Shown one piece after another: positions 21,979-34,629 of a stretch of 64,000 nt of DNA; the stretch's first letter is position 1, and every line of letters begins with the position of its first letter. The stretch is taken from NCBI GenBank assembly GCA_033398695.1, contig CM065810.1:138599215-138663214 (forward strand), written 5' to 3'. The notes under the pieces are model-generated. The model did no database searches and was not told the origin of the DNA. It worked only from the letters and a program-made list of their open reading frames with translations. The position numbers and the translations under genes are program-made. This stretch comes from Orobanche coerulescens (Eukaryota > Streptophyta > Magnoliopsida > Lamiales > Orobanchaceae).

Positions 21979-22896
21979 ATGATCAGCAACAATATTTCCA
22001 GAACCTTTTTATCTCGAATTTCTAAGTCAAACTCTTGTAACAATAGAATCCAATGGATAAAGTGAGGTTTAGCATCTTTTTTAGAAAGAAAATATTTTAA
22101 TGCAACATGATCGGAGTAAATTATGACTTTCGAACCAATCAAGTAAGGTCGAAATTTGTCTAAGGCAAAAACAACTACAAGCAATTCTTTTTCAGTTGTA
22201 GAGTAATTTAATTGGGCACCATTTAGAGTTCTGCTTTCATAATATATTACAGTTGGCGATTTGTTTTCTCTTTGATCCAATACTATACCGACGACATAGA
22301 TGCATCGCACATTATTTCAAAAGGAAGATTCCAGTTTGGAGATTTGATGATAGGTGCAGAGCTCAACATAGATTTAAGTGTCTTAAAAGCTTTTAGACAA
22401 TGATCATCAAATACGAAAGGTGTGTCTTTTGAAAGTAAATTACATAATAGCCTTGAGATTTTGCTAAAATCTTTGATGAATCGACGGTAAAAACCAGTAT
22501 GGCCTAAAAATGAACGAATTTCTTTAATCGTTCATGGGGGTGGAAGAATGGATATTAAGTCAACTTTATATTTGTCCACATCAATTCCTTTTTCAAAAAT
22601 CACTTGTCCTAAGACAATTTCTTTTTTAACCATAAAATGACATTTTTTTCAGTTTAGGACAAGATTCTTCTCCTTACACCTAACCAACACTTAGGTTAAG
22701 TGGTATAAACATTCATCAAAGCTAGACCCAAATACAGAAAAATCATCCATAAAAATTTCTAAAAACCGCTCAACCATGTCAGATAAAATACTCATCATAC
22801 GTCGCTGAAAAGTAGCAGGTGCATTGCACAACCAAATGGCATTCGTCGGTAAGCAAAAGTGCCGAAAGGATAGGTAAAAGTGGTTTTTTCTTGATC
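21966..22896 (-). pseudogene. Athila-type RT C-terminal half and RNase H (broken)
   Basis: At the right edge the minus strand reads DQEKTTFTYPFG, followed by the AFQRRMMSILS-like fingers/palm end and FMDDFSVFGSSF near 22720, the connection (FYRRFIKDFSKI near 22480), and RNase H with [20 protein letters not shown] and [17 protein letters not shown] (21966-22310). Several frames and stops. At 22896/22897 the RT is cut in mid-domain and element C LTR begins. The RT N-terminal part is not found at the other side (62168), so it was lost. Confidence 0.83.
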
Positions 22897-25809
22897 ATCC
22901 AACAATGATAACAATCACATCACGTCAATAGTTACATACCAATGAAATTACTAAGTAAGAATACGACCAATGTAATCTTACCACCGTAACTTTACATACT
23001 CGAATTATCCTCATCAAAATAAACAATATCATATTGTACATCTCGTAATCTCGATTAACCAATAAACTCAAACATAACATCTATATTGTTCCTTAAACAA
23101 TACTCAAGATTATCTAAATATCATCACTAACTCATGATACGTAAAAATACCAGCTCTGACCAATTCGATCCATCGGATAACATCATCAAATCCCAACACG
23201 ATAATCGATTGTCCATCAAAAGACAAATACCAAAGGAAATACAGAACATATCTCAAGATATGAAATGCAACGACGAAATCACGCCAGTCTAATCTAAGAC
23301 CAGATCAATACAACATACGGACATGTTCCTAACACAAGACCTATAAATGCATACTCATATGACAACGTCAATATGCTCACATCAATAACAACAATGTATA
23401 CTTATGGCAAACCCATAATATACATATGCACAATAACAACACATGGGTAATCCGATGATCCAACATTCACTACCTAGATCCCAAGATGATCCCGTCAGAT
23501 CAACACAAGGTGGATAAATCCGTCCAATGATCCAGCGCATGCTAGCATAGATCCCCCGATGATCCCGTCGGACCAACACGAGGTGGACATACGACAACAA
23601 TGCATAAATTCATATTTACAAAAATACACAAATGCATGACGACAACAATACACGAATGTATCACAACATGATCGACACGAAATGACAAAAATGATTAGAG
23701 TACTTGCCTCGAGTCCTTCGAGAGCAATCTCGATGTCTAAACAATCACGAACCATTATCCTCAATACTCGACGGTCCAAAATATCACGGATTGCAGATAA
23801 TTCATATCTTCGTCTTGATCACAATGTATCCTCGATACCCAAGTATACCAATAACAAATGTAAATCATATACATTATGATTTAACTCCCAAAAATCGGAA
23901 AACCACATAAAATCTAAATCTCTAGAGTATTATCGCTATATGAATTATAAACGAATGAAACTGAAACCATTCATTAAATATTATAAACTGTGCAAGTAAT
24001 AACTTGCCTCGATACCGATACAACGACGAGGAAGCCGTTACCAATTCCATTGCCGTCATCTACAAGTCACTCGAACTTGATCAATGCAATTCACGAACAT
24101 TCTCGAACACGACCGCAAAGCATGGTTCTAATCACCGATCAATAAACTCAGCCTATTACAATAATCGATAAACAACAAGTTCGATAACAATCAACAATCG
24201 ATATAACCAATTCACAAACCCAACGGCTCAACAATATCTCGATTAACCACTAGTCCGAACAATTCAACTCAATCAATTACGAACTCACAACCGTAATACA
24301 ATTATGTACACTGTCTGCTGACATAGCGCACGTTAATCCCTTAACGTAGCATGTGCTAATTCGCTTCCATTAGTGTGCGCTAGTCAGTAACACTAGCGTG
24401 TGCTAATGACTTGCAGTTGCATGCATTTCAGGTACCGATCAACATATGGCAATTATGAATACGAGTGTAAAGGAAATCATACTCCAAGATCAATCACAAT
24501 CTTTCCAGATTCAATCTCGGTATCATACTCACATGATATATACCATTAATCATTCATCAATCAACATGAATTAATCCAAGATGTGAACATTTCATCTTCG
24601 CATCTAAAACACCAATAATTCAACATACAATCGTCTTGCTATGGTATATTCATCAATAAGTTCTTCAAGAACACCAAGTGATTCGAAACAATGTTTATAA
24701 TCATCAAAGCAACATAATCTAACATCCTTTAACATGTAAATAATCATCCGATTCATAATCCAAGTCATATACATCCATTAAACCTCATATAACATCATCA
24801 CATGATAATCCAACATACTCCCTCCCAGGTAATCATCCTTTAAAACGAAACACTAACAAAGGGATACGAAAATTACCTTGTAGACGAACCATGAAGAAGA
24901 ACAATCGAACTCCATTCTAGAATCATCAATAATCCTCAAGAACAAGGCTTTAATCCATGCTCTCCATCTTATTATTGTTAAGAATGATCATCTCTCAGTG
25001 TTTGGAACCTCAAACTTCTCTCTAAGAACTCTCTCTATCGAAATAAGGGAAGGAATGGCCGAATGAACATAATTCACATCTGCAATCATATATATACTGA
25101 CTGTTATTAGCGTGCGCTATCGCAGTCCAAAGGCTACTGCCTTGCTTTGTACAATATTTTATGTACGCAATATCCATGCAATAGCGTACGTAAATGCCTC
25201 TATTTAGCGTACGCAAGTGTCCGACCATAGCGTGCGCTACTCATAGTTGACTTGCTACAGTCTGCACCTACCCCGAAGATGCCCGTGCCCCCACATGACG
25301 AAAGTAACCTGACAAAGTCAAGATTCCTTTGGACCGATCTGATTAGCGTGCGCTAACCATATGCATTAGCGTGAGCTAATCCTTCGTATCAAAACATCTG
25401 TTGACCTTATTGGAACATGTGCCGAAAGTGGCCGGGTCCACACATAGATTCCCTCTGATCTGTTCTGCACTAGCGTTCGCTATCCTTCGCTTTTAGCGTG
25501 CGCTAAACTTGCACGATAGCGTGCGCTATGTTTGAGTATTAGCGTGCGCTAATCAGGCTATACTTAGCCATTTTCAGCTATTCTTGTCCAACGTCTCGAC
25601 ATACAGAATACGTACATACGGCATACTGGATACGTATACTTAATACATTATATCCTCAAATATAACTGTTGACCAAATACGACAATTATACTAATACTGA
25701 CATCTCAGTCTTTCATTTATTTTATCCATACTGTACAGATTCCACGTTGTACAACATAACTCGGATAAAATAATATTAAACAACAGTAGAAGAAATTCCG
25801 GATATTACA
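22897..25809 (-). repeat. Element C 3' LTR, one end deleted
   Basis: Minus-strand start TGTAATATCCGG at 25809; the other end is cut. Compared with the C 5' LTR, 469 bp corresponding to 28214-28682 are missing. 22897 onward matches 28683 onward closely. It carries two palindrome clusters (24325-24412, 25106-25553), a TATATATA box (25088-25096) and a duplicated unit with TCCGACGGG on the minus strand (23441-23590). No genes. Confidence 0.88.
25088..25553 (-). promoter_or_regulatory. U3 promoter of element C: TATA plus TAGCGTGCGCTA array
   Basis: TATATATA at 25088-25096, then upstream on the minus strand at least ten copies or variants of TAGCGTGCGCTA (near 25108, 25180, 25206, 25229, 25345, 25367, 25472, 25495, 25518, 25540). 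A second small cluster lies downstream at 24325-24412. In the C 5' LTR the equivalent second cluster is at 30120-30200, and the promoter-proximal one is mostly deleted (61830-61910 remains). Confidence 0.72.
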
Positions 25810-26256
25810 TACTACATCACTTAAAATAAGTTTCGTCCTCGAAACTAGCAATTCGTCATAGAAAAACCAACAAACCGTTCAACCAAAATATTCCGAAACC
25901 ATCACAACAACGATCAATCATCATCATTAACGAATAACCAAAACAGTACACTTACATATGCGCAAAATCTATGATCTCCTCAGATACTAGCAAGTGAATT
26001 CACTGTAAAGCCTCAATACGCTTACAATCACAATTCCATGAGTCCCAACAAAATATATCATCTTCGGATGAAATAATATATCTGTGTCAAGTCCTGTCTG
26101 CCTGATCGCACAATCAAGTCCCAATTCTGATACAATAAATAACGCACGATACATCTGAGAAACAACTTCCCAATACAACGACACAAATCCCAAAACATCG
26201 ACACAAAATTCGAACGCTCCTATGATCATTAACAATGATCAACCGGCAAATTGACC

Positions 26257-26590
26257 GAGAATATCATCAACATGATAACTCCAATATGACCAACCAAAGG
26301 TCAAAACACAATCGAGTATATCATCAACATGATAAACTCTAATATGACCATCCAAAGGTCAAAACACAACCGAGAATATCATTAACATGATAAACTCCAA
26401 TATGACCAACCAGAGGTTAAAACACAATCGAGAATATCATCACCATGATAAACTCCAATATGACCAACCAGAGGTCAAAACACAATCGAGAATATCATCA
26501 TCATGATAAACTCCAATATTACCAACGAACGATCAACGATAATCGAGAATATCTTCACACGGTAAGCTCCAATACGATCAACACAGAACC
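26257..26590. repeat. Tandem repeat in element C interior, 57-58 bp unit
   Basis: Five recognisable units plus a degenerate sixth, each starting GAG(A/T)ATATCAT, with a small dyad ATCAT(CA)ACATGAT and ending AAAACACAA(T/C)C. The units have no gaps between them, so they are not spacers of a CRISPR array. Confidence 0.85.
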
Positions 26591-28196
26591 ATAGAAACTG
26601 ATATACGAACGAATAAAGTTCTCAAAACGACACACCAACCACATCAATAAAGCCACATAGCACATACGCCCCGGTTTCACAAGACCCGACGTTCCAAAAT
26701 CACACCCTGTACATGAATCTACAACCCACAACATATTTCTCTTATCCGATCAATCAACTGATCATCCCTGGATAACCAACCTACCATACTAAAGTTCGAA
26801 TCTCTTTTCAACGTACCATACTGATGTATGAGTCACACTCATAACTTCACCATGATATGTACTATGTACTAAATGCGTATGTATATCATTCACATTTTCA
26901 AAACCAGTTTGAAATCATATAGTCTTCTCATGAAGACAAATTTTCGAAAGTTCTTTCAAAAATTTCAAAACTCAAAACATAAATTTTCGTAGGACCACGA
27001 AATCAATTTTCGAAAAGTTAAACCGGCTCGCTGGTGTCAAGTTCTCAATGAAAATTCTTTTTGAATACACACGATTAAATAAATGAAATTATGCAAATGA
27101 TTGACCACATCCATACTCCTGTATACCAGTTCGGCTTGTCACCGAATCCACTAACATTCCATCAAAAAACCACCCGATAAAGTTCCACAATCTCAATGTA
27201 TAGACTTCCGATAAAACTTCTTTTCCACATATGACTCGCAATGTCAACCATTAACCCATCTTGGATCACCACAACCATGCTATGAGAAAACATTGAATAA
27301 TTAATAAATCAAACACAACGAAAGACTACCCAAGAAGTCTCATTTAAACAAGTAAATCAAAATCCCGAAAGGTAGTAATAAAATAGATAAACGATTGGTA
27401 AAGTGTTTTACAAATCTCGAGAGTTTTGGAAAACAGAAAAGCCTTTTGAAACATTAGGGTCTCAGCCTGTATCTCGTTCCGCATTACAAGAAGTTTAAAA
27501 AGTAGAAAATCCTTTTGGACCCCAAGTCCTGAGTTATGGGTTTCGGCCTAAAATCATTTTTCGTAAAACATCCGTGAAACATTCATTTTGAAAAGTATCA
27601 TTTTAAAATGCTCAAAAAATGTTCATATATCTCAAAATGAATTAACATGACTACATGTTCTCCTCATCAATCCACAATCTTTCTCCCAATTGCACAACTC
27701 TGTTCCAAAATTTAACCGACATGTTGATTTCCAAAATCATAGCTCCTTAAGATCATCAGTCCTGTCCCAACTCTGTCACCTCATACTGTGACACATAGTA
27801 TCTTTCTGAATCTCAAAACATATCAACTTAGAACGGCAATAAATCTCAATGCAATTCATGAATCCAAATACTTACAGATCATAAAGCCGACGATTCCCCG
27901 TGATACTGGCACATGTCTCAACTCTAGGAAATACTCTACACAGACATTTACAAAACACACATTTTGCAAAATCAGTTCAACTCGAGAACACAACATATCT
28001 CTATCTGAAGAAACACGTTAGTATCATTTGGAAAAGTTTGCAACAACCCCAGTACCACACTGGTAAATCACATAACACACAAGCCCAAGTGAACAACAAA
28101 AATCTAGGGCTCTAGTATTAGTCAAATTGACAACTCGAATGACGCGACAAAAACATGACCCAACTCGACCCGACTACCTAGGTTTTCAAAACCTAA

Positions 28197-28208
28197 GCTC
28201 TGATACCA
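28197..28208 (-). other. Primer binding site of element C, Met-tRNA
   Basis: Minus strand TGGTATCAGAGC, 5 bp inside the 5' LTR end (28214). The same site is used by element 1. Confidence 0.9.
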
Positions 28209-28213
28209 TATTC

Positions 28214-30344
28214 TGTAACACCCCCGGAGCAATCCAGGAATATTACAACGCCGTGGGCCCCTAGATGGAACCCACATGGCTAAAGGAAATTTTCGCAAAC
28301 ATTTACAAATGCCCAAGAGGCTAACGACGGTACTATCTTTTAAAAACATGCGAAGACTTTATAAAATCCGTTTATCAAAACCATCGTAAAATCTCATTTG
28401 AAACCACATGGCCAAACAGCCGAAACTCAATAGTTTAGAAAATGATTTGCCAAAGTAACTCAAGTTACTAGAAACCAAAAGGCCATTTAAAAATACTCAT
28501 GCAGCGGAAAAGACAAACAATTAAAAATACTCTAGCAGCAGAATACAACAACTGATCAGAAACTCGATACACAAATACATGCCCTAGCCAGTATCTTCCG
28601 GGAAGCTCATCTCTTCACTACCGCTACAGGTTCGATACTCCAAGTACCTAAAAAGAAAGCCCACGACGGGGTCAGCCATAATATCCAACAATGATAACAA
28701 TCACATCACGTCACTAATTACATACCAATGAAATTACTAAGTAAGAATACGACCAATGTGATTTTACCGCCGTAACTTTACGTACTCGAATAATCCTCAT
28801 CAAAATAACCATTATCATATTGTACATCTCGTAATCTCGATTAACCAATAAAATCAAACATAACATCTGTATTGTTCCTTAAACAATACTCAAGATTATC
28901 AGAATATCATCACTAACTCATGATATGGAAAAATACCAGCTCTGACCAATTCGATCCATCGGATAACGTCACCAAATCCCAACACGATAATCGATTGTCC
29001 ATCAAAAGACAAATACGAAAGGAAATACGGAACATACCTCAAGATATGAAATGCCACGACGAAATCACGTCAGTCTAATCCAAAATCAGATCAATACAAC
29101 ATACGGACATGGTCCTAGCACAAGACCTAGAAATGCATACTCATATGACAACGTCAATATGCTCACATCAATAACAACAATGTATACTTATGGCAAACCC
29201 ATAATATACATATGCACAATAAGAACACATGGGTAATCCGATGATCCAGAGTTCACTGCCGAGATCCCAAGATGATCCCGTCAGATCAACATAAGGTGGA
29301 TAATCCCGTCCAATGATCCAGCGTACGCTAGCATAGATCCCCCGATGATCCCATCGGACCAATACGAGATGGACATACAACATCAATGCACAAATACATA
29401 TTAACAACAATACACAAATGCATGACGACAACAATACACGAATGTATCACAATATGATCAACACGAAATGACAAAAATGATTAGAGTACTTGCCCCGAGT
29501 CCTTCCAGAGCAATCTCGATGTCTAAACCATCACGAACCATTATCCTCAATACTCGACGGTCTAAAATATCACGGATTGCAGATAATTCATATCTTCGTC
29601 TCTATCACAATGTATCCTTGATACCCAAGTATACCAATAATAAATGTAAATCATATACATTATGATTTAACTCCCAAAAATCAGAAAACCACATAAAATC
29701 CAAATCTCCAGAGTTCACAATTATAATCATCGCTATACGAATTATAAACGAATGAAACTGAAACCATTCATTAAATATTATAAACTGTGCAAGTAATAAC
29801 TTGCCTCGATACCGATACAACGATGAGGAAGCCGTTACCAATTCCATTGCCGTCATCTACAAGTCCCTCAGCCCTGATCAATGCAATTCACAAACATTCT
29901 CGAACACGACCACAAAGCATGGTTCTAATCACCGATCAATAATCTCAACCTATTACAATAATAGATAAACAACAAGTTCGATAACAATTAACTATCGATA
30001 TAACCAATTAACAAAACCAACGGCTCAACAATATCTCAATTAACCACTAGTCCGAACAATTCAACTCAATCCATTACTAACTCACAACCATAATACAATT
30101 ATGTACATTGTCTGCTGACATAGCGCACGTTAATCACTTAACGTAGCATGCTCTAAGTCGCTTCCGTTAGCGTGCGCTAGCTAGTAACACTAGCGTGCGC
30201 TAATGACATGCAGTTGCATGTTTTCCAGGTACCGATCAACATATGGCGATTACGAATACGAGTGTAAAAGAAATCATACTCCAAGATCAATCACAATCTT
30301 TCCAGATTCAATCTCAGTATCACACTCACATGATATATACCATT
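28214..30344 (-). repeat. Element C 5' LTR, left part (split by the Tat element)
   Basis: Minus-strand LTR end GGGGGTGTTACA at 28214. The LTR continues at 61286-62167. It contains the TGTAATATTCC terminal motif (about 28238), a weak version of the conserved hairpin (about 28655-28675) and the duplicated CCGACGGG unit (29245-29370). CCATT at 30340-30344 is the Tat target duplication. No genes. Confidence 0.9.
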
Positions 30345-31330
30345 TGTTGTTACCCAAAATATTATCCAAAGATAGTATTGCTGGAATGATCGAGTAACAA
30401 ACAAATGCGAGAACACTTCCGTGAGAAAATAGATAACACAAGATTTTCCGGGGTTGTTAATCCCAGGCTTGAATGCTCTCGCGAGATGTTATTAATAAAT
30501 ATACTGTTGAGTACAAATATTAATGTTAGAATCTATTACAATGAGTGTAAAGACTTCTAGTTATCTAAGCTGTAGAGCGTGTAGATTGCCGGAAGAACCA
30601 GATATGTAGATCTGTGAGTTCTTGCTTGGGATGTATGATAAGTGTATATGAATATCACTATGAATGTGTAAGTGATTGCCAGATGAGTCTTTGATTCTCT
30701 CTCTGTGTGTATTTTGCACTGTATTCACGGTAATGAATTGCTGGTCCCTTGGCCACTGTTGTTTGTCTCTTATTTATAGGAGACAAGGTTGCTGGGTCCT
30801 CTCCGGCGATCACGGGCGACCGCCGTTTTCTATATTATAATAAGATGGCCGATCGTCCCGTCACGTGGGGCTGTTCCCTTAAAGTCTGGAGCTACTGCTG
30901 GTGGCCAGCTGTGCGAGCCAATGGGAAGCCAGCACGCGTCCTGGGTCGCTGTCCTGGGAGGACCCACTTTGTACCTTTCGGCGGCCCTGTCGGTAGGTGA
31001 GGTAGGTGACAGGCTGGGGTCAAAGGTCCTATCTATCGGCGCCCTTTGTGGATCTGCACGTGGGCCACCGTCCAAGATTCGGTCTTCGACGAATTTAACG
31101 GATGTTGGATCCATACGTGGCATGAGACGATCGTCTCTGGTTCGCACATCAAAGACGATCGCCAGATATCAAAAGACGATTGCTGGGTACCAAAAGACGA
31201 TCGCTGGGTACCAAAATACGATCGCCGTATGTGCCGATCGCTGGGCGTTTTCCCAGAGTATGTCTTCTGTGGTTGGCTTCTCTGATCGTGATGCCGATCG
31301 CCATCGAGGCGTATAAATCGCCTCACAACA
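30345..31330 (-). repeat. Tat 3' LTR
   Basis: 986 bp, plus-strand ends TGTTGTTACCC and CACAACA. A minus-strand TATAAATA box lies at 30771-30778. Upstream of it (31130-31300) are repeated CGATCG motifs, including the perfect palindrome GAGACGATCGTCTC and several GACGATCGCC or CGATCGCTGGGTACC copies. A plus-strand frame of 83 codons (30749-31000) is also open in the other LTR but shows no family signature. Confidence 0.93.
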
Positions 31331-31345
31331 ATTGCCCCCCAGCTC
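31331..31345 (-). other. Tat polypurine tract
   Basis: Minus strand GAGCTGGGGGGCAAT abuts the 3' LTR. The run of six G is typical of Tat elements. It fixes the orientation of the element as minus. Confidence 0.85.
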
Positions 31346-31382
31346 GCTTCGATGTTGAAAACATGGGGTGAGGTGGCACTGT

Positions 31383-31676
31383 TGGCGATCGCCAATGTTT
31401 AGACGATCAGGCGATCTGATTTCAAATTTGGACGATCTCCTTTTGCGCTGGGAGCAATGGGAAATGAAGGCGGGCTCTCGAAACATTGGAAGGACACGCG
31501 TCGCGCTACTGTTGGGGGTGTCCGACGGTTTGTCAGACTTGTCACCTAGCGTGCCCTCGAAAAGACGCATACGCGGGATTTGAGGGCAGCATTTATTGTG
31601 TCCCCTCCCGACGGTTGCACTCCAGCCCTCGGAATTTCACCTATTTGCACAGAGACCCCTGCTCCCTCCTATAAAA
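31383..31676 (+). promoter_or_regulatory. Promoter of the Tat antisense gene
   Basis: CTATAAAAGGGG (TATA at 31670-31676) lies about 150 bp upstream of the ATG at 31825. Further up, at 31383-31396, is the perfect 14-bp palindrome TTGGCGATCGCCAA, which shares the CGATCG core with the U3 array of the neighbouring 3' LTR (31130-31300). The two promoters point away from each other. Activity is inferred from sequence only. Confidence 0.6.
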
Positions 31677-31824
31677 GGGGCTAGGGATTCTTCATTTTCA
31701 CTCTTCACACATCCTTTCATTCTAGCCGACACTCTGCAGAAATTTCCGAAGCTTCTTGTGCCGATCGTCTTCCTTTCTTTAGGTAAGAAAACCAATCTTC
31801 TTTCTCCCTTTACTTTTTAAGAAT

Positions 31825-34533
31825 ATGTCGGGAGCATCTAAGACCTTCGAGACCGGAAGCACTTCCGCCGCCGCGGCTTCGCCTGACCGGGAGGAGATTC
31901 CCATGGGACTTGATATGGAAACGGCCATTGAGGCCATTCGTGCGGGGATTGCACCCACAGAACTCAAAGAGCTCTTCAACGAGGCCGAAGTGGCGAGAAC
32001 GTTGGCGAAGACGGAGCTGGGGGGCTCGCCGGTGGATGAGGATGAACTCGTGCGGATGACTTGGGAACGGGAAAGTGTATTTGACCCTGCCTATATGGCT
32101 TTCACCAAGAGTATGGAGGGGATCGCCGGACCCTGTCCGGAATTTGACCCCGAAGCCCACTCCGCCGCTCATCCTTACGAACCTGTGAAGCGGACGGTGT
32201 TTCGGGCCGCCGACCCATCTCAATGGACCCTTGGTAAGATCCAGAGTTCGGCGAATCGGAAATACTTGAGCCGCTGGAGGGCAAAATATCATATTCCCTT
32301 TGACGTTTCCCTGTACGTGCCCTCGGAAAATGAACGTGCCGATCAACAGCCTGAGGGTCTGGTCGTTGTTAGTAAGATGATCATGGAGGCCGGTCTGCGA
32401 TTCCTTTTTCCGTTCGCCGTCTCCTACTTATTGATCGCCTGGAATTTGGCGCCGCTCCAACTGACGCTGAACGCCAGGCTACAGGTCATCTGCACTTTGA
32501 CATTCTTCGGCGGTCACCGGTTGTTCCGCCTCCTTTCTGCGATGGAGATGAACTATCTCTTCAAACTGGCTGCGCAGAAAGGGTCGATCGGCGGTAATCA
32601 TATCCAAGGCCGAATGGGAAGAGTGGTCCTCGGTGTGCCGAACAAGACCCGGGGCGACCTGGCAAAATGGTGCTGGGTCGGCGGAGCATGGCGATCGGCA
32701 TCGAGCGATAGGCCGGAGGATGAGTTGGAGATCCCCACCAATTTTCGGGAGAGGAATCCGAGTAAGGGTTTTAACTCTCCCTTTGATCGGACTTGTCTTG
32801 AACTGATCTAATTTCGTTTCCTTTTTGCAGGACCTCTTGTTCCAGCGATCGGCGATCTCCCTTTCGATTTCCTAATCGTTTGGGAGCGGATTCGTGCCTT
32901 GCCGGATTCCTTCATAGATGTTCGCTCGCTCGGTGACGAACTTCATCGGTTGGGGGCCCGATTTTTTTGCTTCCCTTGTTACTTGAGAGCTCCAGGTATA
33001 AATTTTATTTCTTCTTCCTTGCTTGACGATCGTCTCCAGGAGGTCGCAACGTCTAAGTAGTTGTCTAACTTGTTTGTACTTCTTCTTTGATAGAGATTCA
33101 CTTTCCCCTTTTTGCCGAGCCACCACCAGAGATCGCCATGTCTAACCCAGGACTCGTCAGTCGCCTTCACTAGAGTAAGAAGACTGGTCGTGTTACTGCG
33201 ACGACGTCTCTCCCTGTTCCGGTGGTGAGGCCCGCTGTGGTGCCGGTCGCCGAGCCGGAAATTCAAGAAGAGGAACAACTCCAGTGCCGCAAGAGGCAGA
33301 GGCCAGAGGAGTCCCTGCCGACCACTGAGGCGGACGTGTCTATTCTGGAGCCTCCAATTGTCGCGGCTCCTATCTCCGCCGTCCCGATGGTGTAGGGATC
33401 AGGCTCTAAGCCCTCGACGTCCGGCTCCAGGTCATCGGGCGGCTCTTCGAAGAAGGTGGCGATCGCCGAGACTGAAACTCCTTGGGGCAAGCCTTATTTT
33501 GGCCGCGATCCCGAGCTGGTCAACAGGTAAGGTTGGATTGAACTTTCCGAGTTAGGTATTTTGAGTAAGGTATAGGCTAAATCCTTGGTCTCTTTTGTTT
33601 GCACTACAGGGTCCGTCTTGCTGACCCGGACGTCGCTCCCATGGTGCTGGATTTTTTGTCGAGTAAGGCTCCGCAAAAGTCCCTCGACGTCCCTACGTAC
33701 GACCAGAAGGCCATCACCTCACTGCCCAAGGCTTGGACGACCGATCTCGATGCGATCTCTCATCGGCGATCTGTAGATACCATGCAGGCGACCATTGCCC
33801 TGGATCTCCATACGGCGATGATGGCCGTCCAAGCTGCTAGGGATTTTGAGGGGCGACCCTCTACTTCTCGCCTTCATAGCGACCACGAGGCCGCTCGGAA
33901 CACAAACATTGAATTCGCCAACCGGATCCAGTCTATGGAGAAGGAGCACGTCGAGGCGGCCAAACGAGCTAAACAAGACACCGACCGACTGAAGCAAGAG
34001 CTGAGCCGCTCCAAGGAAGCTGCCGATCGGTTCCGTGATCAGGAGAAAGAAGCTTGCCAGAAGCATGCGGCTTCGTAGGAGGAGCGGCCGGGCTCAAGGC
34101 GGCAATGGATCGACTCAGTAGCGAGCTCGAGGCGGCGAAAAGAGAGCTGGAGAAGGCCAAAGAAGAAAATTCCGCCAGGGTGGTGGAGCTGGCGGAAGCT
34201 GAGAAGGCGACCGTGGAGTTGAAAGGGCAGCTGAAGGCGATCGAGACCGATCCCTACCTCAATGTGGGTCTCGTCGGCGAGTTCGCCTATTATGTGGCCT
34301 ACACCGATGCTGTCAGAGCACCCAAGAAGGTAGGGATCGAGGTCGGTCCTTTGATGGAGAGCTTCAAGGTCTATGCGCTTGAGCACCCTTTGCACCCGGA
34401 GTTTTCTTTGCCAATCCTCGACCTCATCGACTTGGGGATCGACTTGAGTTGGTATCCTTTTCCGGATAAACTCATTCGTCCTGAGGCCGATGGGGGGGCG
34501 CATGCCGATCCGCCACCTGAGGGTGAAGCCTGA
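31825..34533 (+). pseudogene. Tat antisense gene (aORF), four exons, putative gypsy-type transposon (Transposase_28-like) protein
   Basis: Opposite in direction to the element. Exon 1 is 31825-32761 (ATG after a 5' leader). Intron 1 is 32762-32830 (GTAAGG...TTTGCAG). Exon 2 is 32831-32995. Intron 2 is 32996-33093 (GTATAA...TGATAG). Exon 3 is 33094-33526. Intron 3 is 33527-33609 (GTAAGG...CTACAG). Exon 4 runs from 33610. Splice phases are consistent across all three junctions. Exon 1 has FPFAVSYLLIAWNLAPLQLT, resembling the putative gypsy-type transposon domain in antisense ORFs of Tat elements (family recall, not searched). The C-terminal half is charged with heptads, likely coiled coil. Damage: TAG at 33171 and 33393 in exon 3, and a frameshift near 34055-34075; the second frame ends at 34533. 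Intact length would be about 800 residues. Function unknown. Confidence 0.72.
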
Positions 34534-34623
34534 GAGATCTCTTTATTTTCCTCGTATCTTGTAATTTCCTACTTTCCCTTTGTATTGCCTTCGGGCTTCG
34601 TAATGTACGAAATCTTTGTTATC

Positions 34624-34629
34624 AATAAA
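34624..34629 (+). terminator. Poly(A) signal of the Tat antisense gene
   Basis: AATAAA about 90 bp after the last codon (34533), in a T-rich stretch with TTTGTA-type upstream elements. Consistent with transcription on the plus strand ending before the integrase. Confidence 0.5.

Larger units (their letters stand above)
25810..28213 (-). mobile_element. Element C interior, non-coding
   Basis: 2.4 kb between the two C LTRs, with no recognisable gag or pol motif on either strand. Longest frames (for example 27788-28021 plus, 25987-26235 minus) have no recognisable motif. It holds a tandem array (26257-26590) and, next to the 5' LTR, the primer site. With LTRs of about 3 kb this is a LARD-like non-autonomous element depending on proteins from elsewhere. 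Confidence 0.75.

Noticed and set aside
26257..26590. CRISPR-like regular repeat
   Set aside because: Units of 57-58 bp follow one another without unique spacers, inside a plant retroelement; it is an ordinary tandem repeat.
27788..28115. Two overlapping plus-strand frames in the element C interior
   Set aside because: Short, overlapping in different frames, no recognisable domain; the interior lacks codon-like structure.
30749..31000. 83-codon plus-strand frame open in both Tat LTRs (also 60699-60950)
   Set aside because: The LTRs are recent copies of each other, so shared openness is not evidence of selection, and no motif is recognised.
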